Part shown: in pieces, positions 54,801 through 64,000 of the stretch
How the letters are laid out: each line of letters opens with the position of its first letter
Numbering within the stretch: the stretch's first letter is position 1
Assembly: GCF_003171515.1 (NCBI RefSeq)
Contig: NC_089398.1
Location: 1,550,001-1,614,000 of the forward strand
DNA length: 64,000 nucleotides
Direction of reading: 5' to 3'
Origin: Pyrenophora tritici-repentis
Taxonomy: Eukaryota; Ascomycota; Dothideomycetes; Pleosporales; Pleosporaceae
The notes under the pieces: model-generated
Databases searched by the model: none
What the model was told of the DNA's origin: nothing
The model's input: the letters and a program-made list of their open reading frames with translations, nothing else
Program-made: the position numbers and the translations under genes

Positions 54801-55479
54801 CCCGGGGCTACCCGTATCACCCAGACCTTCCCCAGGCGGCTTCAACATGAGCGGCAATGGTCAACCACAGTCGACGTCACCGATGCCTCCATTCTCTGCT
54901 AATGATACTCCTCCGGTGTCCACCCCTACGACACCCAGTTCGACGGCCTTCAACCCAAAGACTGTACAGCCCTTCAATAAGCAGGGTCCACTACGCAAGA
55001 AGTCCGTTGTGAAGTCAGAAATCGGGGAGCCTGTCTTCATTTCCACAACATCTGTCATTGACACGATCAATCTTCCACCAGGTGCATCTCTCAAGAACGG
55101 CGCAGAAGTCAACGCTCCACCTGTTCCACCGATCAACCCCATGAGACGTCGTTTCGGATTTGGCCGTGGTGAGGCGCAAAGCCCATCTAGCCCATCGCCG
55201 TATGATCCTGCGGTACAGCATGGCATGGAGGGTCTGCGCGCACCTTACTCTGAAGCTTTCCGCAGCGAATCATCCGATGCAGTCCACCAGGCTGCGCCCA
55301 AGAGCAGGCTGCGAAAGACGTCGAGCGAGGGCAAGAGTCTGCGGGGAGATGGACCAAGCCAATCTGGACCGTCTCCGGCGATGCCCCAAAACGGGTTCAC
55401 AGAGCGCAACAATTCACCACCGCGTGCTATCAATGGTCAACCGCTCGTTCAACAACCTATGGAGGGTGGTATGTTCTAG
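51805..55479 (+). CDS. Conserved-looking disordered protein of unknown function
   Basis: 1224 residues in one exon. ATG 51805 was taken as the first in frame; Met at 51820 (MNRWLNRKK) is a credible alternative start. It opens with a basic Lys-rich segment and a more ordered-looking block (FDLNAVLPKADDFRTSL, STRFSMLREQDDP, ASDDSVLQPKRQSRL, FGFVPGGLSDIAEV), probably the conserved core. A short charged coiled-coil-like stretch (YQRLRQEEKERLRQQAEDDE) lies near residue 190. The remaining ~1000 residues are Ser/Pro/Arg-rich and low in hydrophobics, with many SP/TP sites, so likely disordered and phosphorylated. No catalytic motif, signal peptide or membrane segment is seen. It resembles fungal-specific hypothetical proteins but I cannot name it. 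Codon use is ordinary host-like. Confidence 0.85.
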   Translation: MSQHTMNRWLNRKKDGAADDAAAAKKSKKSKKGQEEPKPEFDLNAVLPKADDFRTSLIMPGLSTRFSMLREQDDPSSVIGKASDDSVLQPKRQSRLHEFGFVPGGLSDIAEVSSLNGSIRRPFANERTNSFDSSQTDDGAGSVMTRARPGEGNILFGGRQKIYMISNTNSKGTGRTLYDDDVNMSAYQRLRQEEKERLRQQAEDDEERRSEPSSPTELSRKRETSSSTNSGTVDARTSTTATSIASQGANSVSVTSPTFSPTMSSPDLSRNTTKRRLYDNGLDQQIQDQQSSAMSRLNSIQRARAPTGRSTPPIGQARSATNLNDRFARGPGFRSDSPNALGYPGISRNNSVESSPVLNRAQSPALTSPVISESDEAYTLNAALQPNDRGKATAMGAFNKPKEAFSEEQYAERLRHLQQDREVRETPTTQLQKSPSQKPSLRERAEQQRRKRAESDAKSRERSESPAGHQPASSAFSRFQTAASQMRTTGPGTPTSPPTPPPTQKLPAVPSHGRQSPDDDSKSTFLASPDDSDDEEERVRPPIPTRRYENLPVATGPAPSMFEHPAFRSRTTSDEEVHRSDPAVYSPLSPQDSAHANDSRKPSGMDVDSPTLGPDTGGLSGMIRQHLRNVSNVSSNYGEPGPPVMSPPVTGPPMGLAIQTQNYGLQRRQPGSDSATPAPSTHSHSNPWDLDDIDNPYRDEHGSMTSTSPSDGPRSNPLIMSATEPKSNDSWDLTPRRNHERIASNETEAEHEAFQRDLAQRQRLIQENLRAKAEGRSLSPAPGPSGGLKNALNMLRAKSSRESFATVDVSSKSVRKLALGGASGNVSSISLAGQNGGDVAGLRSKPSRLLQQSEQDAQREHEYRQRSGTDSNRTGRPTGRSGPMSTRSSTRERSSSGTSSGRSRSRTDQYRDDLDQAMTEGSRGAYPANTLPSVSGYSAHSTPPLPTERPSLDSQGRMRSRSNSKTTAANYFESKHLQPIQTNGGAGQNSRSPLQGKFSPGLPVSPRPSPGGFNMSGNGQPQSTSPMPPFSANDTPPVSTPTTPSSTAFNPKTVQPFNKQGPLRKKSVVKSEIGEPVFISTTSVIDTINLPPGASLKNGAEVNAPPVPPINPMRRRFGFGRGEAQSPSSPSPYDPAVQHGMEGLRAPYSEAFRSESSDAVHQAAPKSRLRKTSSEGKSLRGDGPSQSGPSPAMPQNGFTERNNSPPRAINGQPLVQQPMEGGMF

Positions 55480-57526
55480 GCGTTAACTCTGGCAATCTCC
55501 TTTCCTGTCTCTTGAAACTCTATACCCGCATTGTCCTGTGTCTGCGACCGTACTCTTGATACTTTTTCCTTTCTAATTTCATATTGTCTCATTTTGTTTT
55601 CGGCCTCGTGCTCAGCAATATACCTCCCAGTTCAGCGGATTTTTTCTTTGACAAAGATCTTTTTTACGATCAAAACGATTCGGGTTCTGCCTAGATTATA
55701 ACCCGGCACCGGGCTGGACACGGTGTTATCAGAGGTCGGGAAATGTGCATTACAAGCAAGTTTTGAAGTACACTCGGGTTTTGCTGTTTTGGGGGTTCGG
55801 GAAGGCTGCCATGTATGTGTTCTGCAGTGGTAATTTATTACTGCAGTCGTTTCACGTTTGGCGACGGCTTGCAGGGGATAAGCAATTCAGCCTGAGCTGA
55901 TGACGTTGTCCCTTGTCCGTTTTGACGACACCCATAGATCGAATACGATCCAGTAAACTAACCACTGCGCAAAAGTCTCCGCACAACGTGATGTTTTCTC
56001 GCGCGTGTATACAGTCGCACACATCTCCTCGTCGGCAATTACGCTACAAACAAACTACGGTGGTGAAGTTGATAGTGAAGAAAAAAAAAGCCTAGAAGTG
56101 ATGTACATACACCAATTTGCCTCAATCTCCTCCCATGGATAAGATACGGGTCAAAGGAATTATCATCATTTCCACGCACAGATTGGGAAATTTACGCGTA
56201 CATACGTATACGAGCGCCCCGCAAATATTCCGCCGAGAAACCGTCCAAACGATCAGCCTCACGGCTTTTCCGGCACTTGCCGGCGGTATTGAAAAAAAAG
56301 CTTGTGCTTACGGTAGAAGGGGAGGTACCGTAAGCACTTGCGTGTGTGGTCGTGCCACCTGCCTGCGCATGCAGACACGCAGTCAGCAAGTGGAAGCCCA
56401 GAACGCTGGCCACGTGACTGGATGGACCACTTGGTGATCCAATTTGTCCTGGGCGGCTGTATTGGCTGGATGGCCTCGATCAATCTTTTTTTCTGTCGTC
56501 GAGACAAGTCGTATATGTATTGGAAATTGATAAGTTCAACTGATTCAGTATGTTGGCTTGATGTCGGGCCGTGATGGGTGATGACTAGTTGACCGACTCT
56601 CAGAGCAGGGTAAGATTGTACGGTTCTCTCGGGAATGTACACTTCCGCATCTCATCGCCCCTACGGTCTTTCCAGAATTGCGATACCATGTTAGTGTTCA
56701 CCGGCCCGGGGATTTGCCTGTTGTCAAGTAAAGTTTACCGGTGGGTGATAGTGATGCTGATCATGATGCTGCACCATATCAGCAAAAAAACATGGTTAGT
56801 GATGACATTCATCACAGCGCATTACAATAACTTCCTCACAACGATCAACACGGGCGATAACGAAAAATAAGGCGGCCGAGTTTGTTGCAAAGATTTGAAA
56901 TAGACAAAAAGGAAAGTTTCCACGTGTTCCGTCCGTCACAATGCAGACAGGAGTCCCAGCCCGACATCTGACATTTATGACATGACATGACGTTGATTGA
57001 TTGATTACAAACGCAAAAAGGTTCACTATGTAATGCAGTGTGTGATGCGACAGGACTAGAAGAGAGGCCAGTGACAGCCTGACCAGCCTGAACTTTCCAT
57101 GGTGTTGTTTCAGAAGCCGCGTTTGAGCAGCCATGCATGTGGAGTAGGTGGCGACAACACATAGGTACCGTGACAAATGGGGTTAGCGTTGCGGGGTGGG
57201 GGCGCATCTGTGCGGCCGGCGATTGTGGCGGTGATCGAGAACTTTGGATCGGCGGGGGTAAGGGCGATGCTGAGTGCGAATCATGGGAGGGCTCGTGACG
57301 AGGGTGGATGTGTGCGTGTGTGGAGGAAAGGCAGATCGTGGAGATGAAGATGTGGTGGGGGATGGGCGGGTTTTGGAGGGTGAGATGGAGGTTGGAGTGG
57401 ATTGTGTTCCGGTGAATGCTATTTGCTGACAGGGGGCGGAATCGCTGAATGTGAAGCCACGGTGACGCCACGGATGGGATGCTAGATAGTTGTGCAGTTG
57501 TTTACGTAGCGGATTTTTGAGATTAG
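55480..57526. other. Intergenic, 3' of the 1224-residue gene
   Basis: 3' UTR and spacer. A 10-bp stem inverted repeat GTGCTTACGG/CCGTAAGCAC at about 56304-56338. No gene supported. Confidence 0.5.
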
Positions 57527-57697
57527 TGATGAAGGTGGAGAAAACGTGCGTGAACTTGTTGTATTGGAGCTACGGGAGAAGGGAGAATATCTATGGTGCG
57601 CGCACGGAGCAGCTGACTAATCAGTGCCTGGCCAATCAGAGCACGGGAAGCCTGATTCACCGTGAATACTAGTGAAGGCTCTCACCGCGTCTCGACA
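57527..57697 (-). repeat. 3' LTR of Copia-4
   Basis: 171 bp, TGATGAAGG...CTCGACA on the plus strand, preceded (on the minus strand) by a G-rich polypurine tract GTGGGGGTG after the pol stop. Nearly identical to the solo LTR at 24650-24820. Confidence 0.88.
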
Positions 57698-57725
57698 CAC
57701 CCCCACAGGACCTGATAGTCCTGCT

Positions 57726-59640
57726 CTATCCACCTTTGTTGTAGTCCTTTGTTTCGATAGTTGGAGTCGTAAGGCCTAGCTGTTGTAGATACCTGCTGTG
57801 GGCTTGTCGTTCAAGAGGTTTCGTGAGGCCGTCAGCAGCCATCTCATGAGTTCGTACATGCTCTACGTAGAGGTTGCCGTCGCGGACTTGATCCTTGATG
57901 TAATGGTAGTAGATATCGACGTGCTTTGTACGCTCGTGATGACCCTCTGAGTGTAGTAGCTGTATAGATGGAGCGTTGTCTCCGTAGATAAGGATAGGAT
58001 GGGTATCTGTACCGTTGTAACCGAGCTGGTGTAGCAGACGGTACAGCCAGGTAGCCTCCTTAGCGGCGTAGGTAAGAGCAGCGTACTCAGCTTCAGTTGT
58101 TGAGGTTGTAACTAGCTTTTGCTTGACTGACTTGTGACAGATAGTACCTCCAGCAAGTTTGAACAAGTATCCGGAGGTTGATTTGCGGTCCTCGCCGTCA
58201 GCAAATGAGGCGTCGCTGTAGCCATGTAGGTGTAGCGTAGGATTAGTGTTGTTCTTGTTGTCATCGTATGATGTCGCATACATGGTGATAGGCATGCGTG
58301 CGTGTGGAGATGTAGCTCGATAGCTCATTACAAGAGATTTGAAGATCTTGAGATAGTCGATGATCTGGATTGCGTACTCGTAGTGTTGTTGAGTTGGATT
58401 GCTCATAGCGCGGGCGAGATAGGCGACGTGGAAGGATATATCAGCTCGCAGTTGGGTTGCTGGATACAGCAGCTTGCCAATAACCTTTTGGTAGTTCTGA
58501 ATTTGTTGTTGAGTTGCAAGATCAGTTGGAGATCGCAGCTTCAACTTGAGTACTGAGGTATCAAGCGGCGTGTAGCGAGGGAGCGCGTGTTGACGACTAT
58601 ACTCCTCTACAAGCTTGTCGACATATGACTCCATTGAGATCTCGATGAGTCGGGATGGTCGTGAGCGTCGGATCCGGAGACCTAGGTAGTGAGAGATTGG
58701 TCCTAGATCTCGACACTTGTACTTCTTGTATACAGCCTCTTTGATCTCCTTCATGCGTTGCTTCGTAGCTGTGATGAAGATGATATCATCAACATACGCA
58801 AGGATAAGACTGCCGTCTAGGTGTTTGAAGACACATGGATCTGACTCTAAAGGATCTAAGCCGATACCCTTGAGATAGCTCGATAGCTCATTGTACCAGA
58901 GGCGTGGTGAGCGGCGCAGGCCGTACAAAGCTTTGATAAGCTTGGCTTTGCGTCCGTCTGGCAGGCGGACATAGACTACTTCGTCTTTGTCTAGTTTACC
59001 GTTGAGAAAGGCGGTAACAACGTCTGCTTGCTCGCATTCTAAGTCTTCGGTTGCGACAAGGGCGAGAAGGACTTTCAGTGTAGTTGCGCGAGCTACTGCA
59101 GCGTAGGTTTCGCGCCAGAAGTCGGTCTCCTGCCTATTGCCACAGACAACCAGTCGAGCCTTGAAGCGCTCGAGTTGTCCATCGTCCTTGACTTTGTATT
59201 TGTATACCCACTTAGTAGGCAGGGCGTATACGTCGGGAGGGATCGTGGTTGTGGTCTCCCATGTGCCATTCTGGTCGAGTGATACGAGCTCTTCATCTTC
59301 AGCAGCGATCCATTGCTTGCTGTATGGATGAAGGCGTGCTGCCTTGCGTGTGGCAGGCTCAGGCGGTAAGTCTGTTGTTGTTGCCTCTGTAATTGCCGTA
59401 GCAAAGCAACGAGAGACTGCCGCGTATCGGTTGGGCGGTCGAGTGATGCGACGACGTCCATCGAGTATGTTACGGGCATCAAATGATGCACTGATCTCGT
59501 CGTGACGTGGAGCGTTTTGGGATGTATCCCGACGCTGAGGTGTTGCTCGAGCATTAGCAACCTCGGTAAGACTGTTAACGTGTCCGTGCGCGTGATGCGC
59601 GGATTCGCGTGATGCGCGGGGAACACCATATCCACTACTT
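57726..59640 (-). CDS. Copia-4 Pol, C-terminal half (RT-RNase H), 5' truncated
   Basis: An open frame of about 638 codons with no stop. The first Met is at 58928, but the frame is open upstream to about 59640, where Copia similarity ends. The linker DEISASFDARNILDGRRR leads to the RT: QWIAAEDEELVSL, WVYKYKVKDDGQLERFKARL, QADVVTAFLNGKLD, ALYGLRRSPRLWYNEL and catalytic LAYVDDIIFI. RNase H: YSDASFADGEDRKSTSGYLF, TTEAEYAALTYAAKEA, YGDNAPSIQLLHS, VEHVRTHEMAADGLTKPL. Gag, protease, integrase and the 5' LTR are missing, so it is a fragment with an undamaged frame, pointing to a recent truncation. Confidence 0.9.
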
Positions 59641-59779
59641 CAAAAATGAAGCTATTAAGCCACGTATATAAGCTGTTATTATACGAATTTATAGAGGGGG
59701 AGTAATTAGATGCTTGCGATCAACTTGTACTATCTATATTTTGATGGGAGGTTGACGTTGCGGCCACGTGATGTGAGCT
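59641..59779. other. Junction between Copia-4 and the second LINE
   Basis: Short AT-rich spacer without recognisable content. Confidence 0.4.
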
Positions 59780-60207
59780 TTGATGTTGATGTTGATGTTG
59801 ATTGTGGTTTAACGCCCTATCTGTAACCTCCCATAGGGTATTCGGGCGGGTCCCGCCGTGGTCTTATAGTGTTGTCGCACTTGCCTCGTGGAACCTATTC
59901 CTAGGTGTTTTGTATCTAAGGGGAGTGATGTCCTGCCTATATACATGTTCGTGAAAAGGACTCCCGCCATTTGAAGCCGTTTTCCTACAATATTCTAGTA
60001 TTTCGTGGCTTGCGCCTTTGATCGATGCAGTACAGTAACTGCTTTTTAGAGAGAGAAACGAAAAAGTAACAAGAGGCAATTTGAGATATAATAAAAGGTT
60101 TGAGAGAGAGCGTGTGGGTTGTGGCATCTATGCGGCGTTTTGCCGCGAATCCTACACTGAATAATGCCAAGGAATTCAGCGGGTCTTGTGAAATTCAAGA
60201 ATAGAAA

Positions 60208-61760
60208 TCACTCGTCATAGAAGGAGTTCGTTACCTTCACGAAGGTCTCGAACTCTTGTGGCTGGTCTATTAATTGCGCGAGGTACGCTAGGCCTTCCTG
60301 TCTTGTGCGAGGGGCACGATGGGGCGTAGAGGCCACTTCTTGAAGTGTGTTGTGGCTCTCTTGCAGAACACTAGGTGTTCTGGCGTCTTGGGCCTGCCGC
60401 ATAGGCATTTCGAGGTATCCTCGTGGTTGAATTTTCGGTGGTACCATTCAAAGTCGCCATGCGTTGAGCGTATCATAAGGACTTTCGCGAGTATCCTTCG
60501 GGGTAGCCATAGCGCTGCGGGCGTGCGCCTAGTATCGTATGGCAGCTGCCATTGCGTGTACCATGCTGATAGCCTACTGCTCTTATCCTGCCACCAAGTG
60601 TCCCTTGTATGTTCGAGGAGGCGGCGGCCTACTGTTCGTATACCGGATCTTGTGGGGGAGGCGGCCATGCCGTATGGCTGGTGCGGGTCTTTGGCCTCGC
60701 TGTCAGCCAGCTGGTCGGCGAGCTCGTTTCCAACAATCTTCATGTGTCCCGGCGCCCACCGCGTTTTCACGTTGTAGGCCTCCATAGCTCCATGGATTTG
60801 GAGGAACGCCCATTGGGAGGAGGTAGGGGCGGTTCCGCGTATGCCCCATATTACCGAAGTGCTGTCTATGCAAAGTACGATCTCCCTCTGGCTAGGCAGT
60901 GAGAGTTGTAGTGCGTGTTTGAGTCCTCTGCACGCGCCTATAGCCTCCGCATCGAAGACGTGGCTAAGGGCATTTAGTGAGCCTTGTCCAGTCGCCACGG
61001 CGGCCTGGCCCTGGTATATAGCGTACCCGTAAGTGACCACCCTTGTACCGTTGATTTGTTGTTCAGACCCGTCTGAGAAGACAGTGATTGTCTCTTGTCC
61101 AAGAGACTCCCACCAGATGGTGAAATTCTGGGCAGCAATGTCCTTTCCTTGCCCTTGCGTTGGATCCTGCCTCGACCCGTCTGAAAAGTGAGGGCTGGCT
61201 AGGACGTTTCGGGGTGTGGCGGGTAGCAGTTGTGCTACGCGCTGAACCTTCGATCTTGGTATCCGTCGGTTGCCCGCTGCGCGTCCTCGTATGACTAGTG
61301 GCAGTGTAGTTCTATTAGTAAGTGGGTGCTTGTCGTCTATTGTGCGTAGGTGAACTGCAAAGCGGAGCTTGGCCTCCTCTAGCGCCACCTGTGCCGACGG
61401 CATCGCAGCTTCTCTTAGCAGTACTGCGTTTGGTGTTGTCCTCCACGCAGGGAGGATTGCCTTCGTGGCTGCTATTAGTGCCTGATCTATCGTGGTTAGG
61501 TGCCAGCCTACCCTAGTGCTGACCGTGGGTTTACGGGAAACCCTTGCAATTCGTGGGTTCTTCGTCCTGCCCTCGTACCATGTTTCGGCTCCGTATAGTA
61601 GTATGGGCAGGATACATGTTATGGCTGCCTTGCGTAGCGATCCTGCTGGAGGGCCGTGGGCTGTGTTGGCGAGGCTCCGGAGATGGTTCGCTACTTTCCT
61701 AGCTTGCGCCGCCCTTTCTGCGACGTGCTTCTTGAAAGTTAGTCCCCTATCAAACCACAC
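60208..61760 (-). pseudogene. LINE-2 ORF2 C-terminal part: RT thumb and RNase H
   Basis: The frame from 61760 reads WFDRGLTFKKHVAERAAQ, then RNase H blocks TVFSDGSEQQINGTRV, DAEAIGACRGLKHAL, LCIDSTSVIWGI, TRWAPGHMKIVGNELAD, and a C-terminal zinc-like KCLCGRPKTPEHLVFC. The original end (GLAYLAQLIDQPQEFETFVK, stop at 60208) lies in a neighbouring frame after C/G runs at 60311-60324, so one base seems missing there. A small duplication near 61765-61785 separates this part from the RT frame. Confidence 0.82.
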
Positions 61761-63417
61761 CCAAGCCAGCGCAGCGCAGTCTGGCTTCCCCCTGCGCAGG
61801 GGCTATAGGGTGAATTGTTTGATCTTCCAATTGGATTGGCGGCGCATGTAGTCCTTTCTGGCGCGTGAGGTGGATCAGCTCCCGTTTCTCTGGTGCAAAC
61901 GTGATCTTGTTCGCAGCTCCCCATTCATTGATAGATTTGAGGTCCTCTGCTAGCAGTGCGACGTTCTCGTCTAAAGAGTGGGAGACCCGGTATAGGTTGA
62001 TGTCGTCGGCATACCCGAACCGGAGTTTTCGGTCCTGGTTGAGTAGTTCAGCTAGGTATAGGGTGTATAGGACCGGTGATAGCGGCGATCCCTGCGGGGT
62101 GCCGCAGGCCACTCGATGTACAGGTGTAGTGACATTGCCTAGGCGTACTCGCACCCTCCTTTCCGACAGGAAGTTCTGGATAAATTTCCGGAGTAGGGGT
62201 GGCCACCCTTGTTGCCGCATTCGGTGTAGTAGCCTGTTTTTCAGTAGCGCGTCAAACGCCCCTTGGACGTCTAACGTGAGCATAGAGACATGCTCGTGTC
62301 TTGACCAAGCCATCTCCACGTCGTGTGTGAATGCGGTCGCCAGGTCCATCGCAGAGCGTTTTGGCAGCGCTCCACCGTGCTGTGGGCTTAGGATGTCAAA
62401 AGCCATAGCTGTGTGTGCTATGCGCCTTGCTATGATACGCTCGAGTCCCTTCCCTAGACAGGACGATAGGGCAATTGGTCTCATTGATCTGGGTGAGGAC
62501 TTATCCTTCTTCCCGACTTTGGGTATCATGGCCACTTCTACCGTCTTCCAGGCGGCTGGGTAGTGGCCTTGTTCCATGCACGCCCGGTAGATGCCTAGCA
62601 CTAGGTGTCTAATGTGTTCCCAGCATGCCTTTAGGAGTCGGACGGTCACCTGATCGGGTCCTGGGGAGGTGCTAGATACTCCAATCACGTAGCGTTCAGT
62701 CTCCTCCATCGATATGTATGTGTCCCATGGTAGTGGCGTGGTTTGCGGGTCGTTGTCAAGAGGCGGTGGTTCTAGGAGGTCGTCCTCCGCCGAAAAACGG
62801 TCGAGGATTGCCTCTCTAAGTGCCTCAGCTTTCTCGAGTGGTGCTGTGATTGTCCTACCTTCGATTACAAGTGGGGTGTCCCGTTGGTCGAATGATAGTT
62901 TATGCCAGCCTACTAGCTTGTATAGATCTTTGTCGTTATTACAGCCGTCTATGCGCTGCTGCCAGTACGTTCTCTTGGCTTTTCGTACCGTAGCTAGGAA
63001 CGCACGGGTGGCTTCTGAGGGGGATTGGCCATAGTCCGACTTTTCCTGGATATGCCGCTTATACGCCACTCTACAGTCCTCTGTCCACCATGGGGCGGAG
63101 TGGCCTTTTTCTCTATTTGGTGTTCCCGCCGCGTGCATTGCATCTCCTATAGCTTGGGTGATTCTAGCTATGCTTGCGTCGATTACGTCCGCTGGGGCGC
63201 TATTGCTAATTGGCTGTACGCCTACTGTGTAGAGTTGAACTAGCCCGGCAAACCTATCTATGTTTCTCTCGTGGACCCGGTAGTGGTGCTGTTCTAGCAC
63301 CGCTCTCCCTCGGCTTGGAAGGACAGTCACTAGGGTGAAATGGTCTGACCCTGTATACATATCTTCGCGGACTGTCGTTCTAGCGAAGGGTATATTTGAG
63401 AAGGATACGTCTAGCAC
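61750..63417 (-). pseudogene. LINE-2 ORF2 reverse transcriptase part
   Basis: 555-codon frame. End of the endonuclease domain (YTGSDHFTLVTVL), then RT blocks SSTSPGPDQVTVRLLKA, RPIALSSCLGKGLERIIARR, HGGALPKRSAMDLA, TLDVQGAFDALLKN, VACGTPQGSPLSPVLY and catalytic RFGYADDINLY. Catalytic Asp pair present. It is continuous with the endonuclease frame at 63411-63953 once a missing base in the run at 63498-63502 is allowed for. Confidence 0.85.
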
Positions 63418-63953
63418 GTGTCCCGCCCGATGTGTTGGGTTACCTGCCTCGCCGATGTAGGGTATGTCGTTCTGAGTGGCCCAGCGGGCGATCTCTGCCC
63501 CCTATTGGCCGACGTGGAGCCGGGCTCAAAAAGTTCATGGCGGGCGTTTAAGTCACCCCCTATAAGGCAGTTACGGGGTGGCGTTAAAGCTGTGAGGTAT
63601 TGAAATGTCGAGTCATTCTGTGGCTGCCTATAAACATTCAATATGCGGTAGCCGTTGGCCTCGATCCATAGCACATCCCGGCTGATGCGTGGGTGTATAA
63701 GAGTAGCCCTTATATTTGGGCTCTTACGGGTATAGGTGAGCACCCGTGGTCGGTCAGTTCCCCACGTTGTGGGGTTGTTCCAGCTTATCACTGGCGATAT
63801 CATATGGAATCCTGGGTGTGTAGAGGTCCGGGTTCCAGTGAGAGTAAAGGGTTCTTGGATGCATACTATGTCTATGTCTGCTTCCCATGCACGTTCTAAG
63901 GCTGTAATGTGGCAAGGCGAGCTTCTGGCCACATTCACCCAGCATACCTGCAT
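63411..63953 (-). pseudogene. LINE-2 ORF2 endonuclease part
   Basis: APE-type endonuclease start (MQVCWVNVARSSPCH, IVCIQEPFTLTG, CLIGGDLNARHELFEP). Homologous coding continues past about 63500 only in another frame (AEIARWATQND...), so the last ~30 residues of this frame are spurious. The true start may be at 63953 or lie further upstream. Confidence 0.8.
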
Positions 63954-64000
63954 TTGTCTGTGTCGGTGTGGCGTGGTTTCGCCGGGTGAATTTGCGGGTT

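Larger units (their letters stand above)
59780..64000 (-). mobile_element. Second non-LTR retrotransposon (LINE-2), extends beyond window
   Basis: Minus-strand element whose 3' end carries a (GATGTT)n hexamer tail on the plus strand (59780-59803). The ORF2-type protein occupies 60208-63953 in several frames, and the 5' part (ORF1) lies outside the window. Distinct from the LINE at 32259: different tail and protein sequence. Confidence 0.88.

Noticed and set aside
59093..59635. Separate 180-codon gene on the minus strand
   Set aside because: It is an alternate-frame shadow of the Copia-4 pol frame, which is open through the same interval.
1..64000. CRISPR arrays, operons, ribosome binding sites, tRNA or rRNA genes
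   Set aside because: The window is eukaryotic. I saw no spaced repeats of CRISPR type and no complete tRNA or rRNA. The B-box-like motifs in LTRs lack a convincing A-box and cloverleaf.

Overview
The window looks like a repeat-dense region of a filamentous ascomycete chromosome. A Dothideomycete is my best guess, inferred from gene style, 45-80 nt spliceosomal introns and the transposon families. Only two ordinary host genes are visible. One is the translation initiation factor eIF3c at the left edge (289-3034, four exons). The other is a long, disordered, conserved-looking protein of unknown function (51805-55479). Almost everything from 3.7 to 47.4 kb, and again from 57.5 kb to the right edge, is transposable elements, solo LTRs, MITEs and decayed gene fragments, many nested inside each other.

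Layout. 3.7-10.7 kb: a broken PD-(D/E)XK-like gene split by a Copia element with identical 206-bp LTRs, itself carrying a hAT-type MITE in gag. 11.0-12.4 kb: two identical solo LTRs in opposite orientation and a decayed 3CxxC zinc-finger gene. 12.9-21.0 kb: a chromodomain Gypsy element with identical 171-bp LTRs. 21.0-25.4 kb: a dynamin remnant, a decayed Copia gag-integrase fragment and a hAT transposase pseudogene holding two solo LTRs. 26.3-32.1 kb: a hAT-like element with cargo genes. 32.1-38.5 kb: a second PD-(D/E)XK-like copy, split by a full-length non-LTR retrotransposon, a solo LTR and a near-palindromic MITE. 38.7-41.4 kb: an intact hAT element. 41.7-47.4 kb: a solo LTR and a Copia element with identical 164-bp LTRs. 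57.5-59.6 kb: a 5'-truncated Copia. 59.8-64.0 kb: a second non-LTR element running off the window.

The most unusual object is the 26.3-32.1 kb element. Besides its transposase (one nonsense codon plus an unresolved N-terminal frame change) it carries two cleanly spliced genes in divergent arrangement. One encodes a 158-residue histone H3-like protein; the other a 354-residue unrecognised protein with a strongly acidic C-terminal tail. Six of the seven introns in the three genes contain one or two copies of a TTATCACAG-like motif, and the element ends in telomere-like G-rich repeats. A mobile element carrying its own H3-like histone, perhaps with a chaperone-like partner, is the best candidate here for an undescribed system. 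The chaperone role is inference only.

Many insertions are proved internally by target-site duplications, and several by comparing the two PD-(D/E)XK-like copies, one of which supplies the empty site for an insertion in the other. Identical LTR pairs in three elements, an intact hAT and an intact LINE suggest recent transposition. The older fragments carry TAA/TAG codons where Gln or Trp would be expected, as repeat-induced point mutation would produce.
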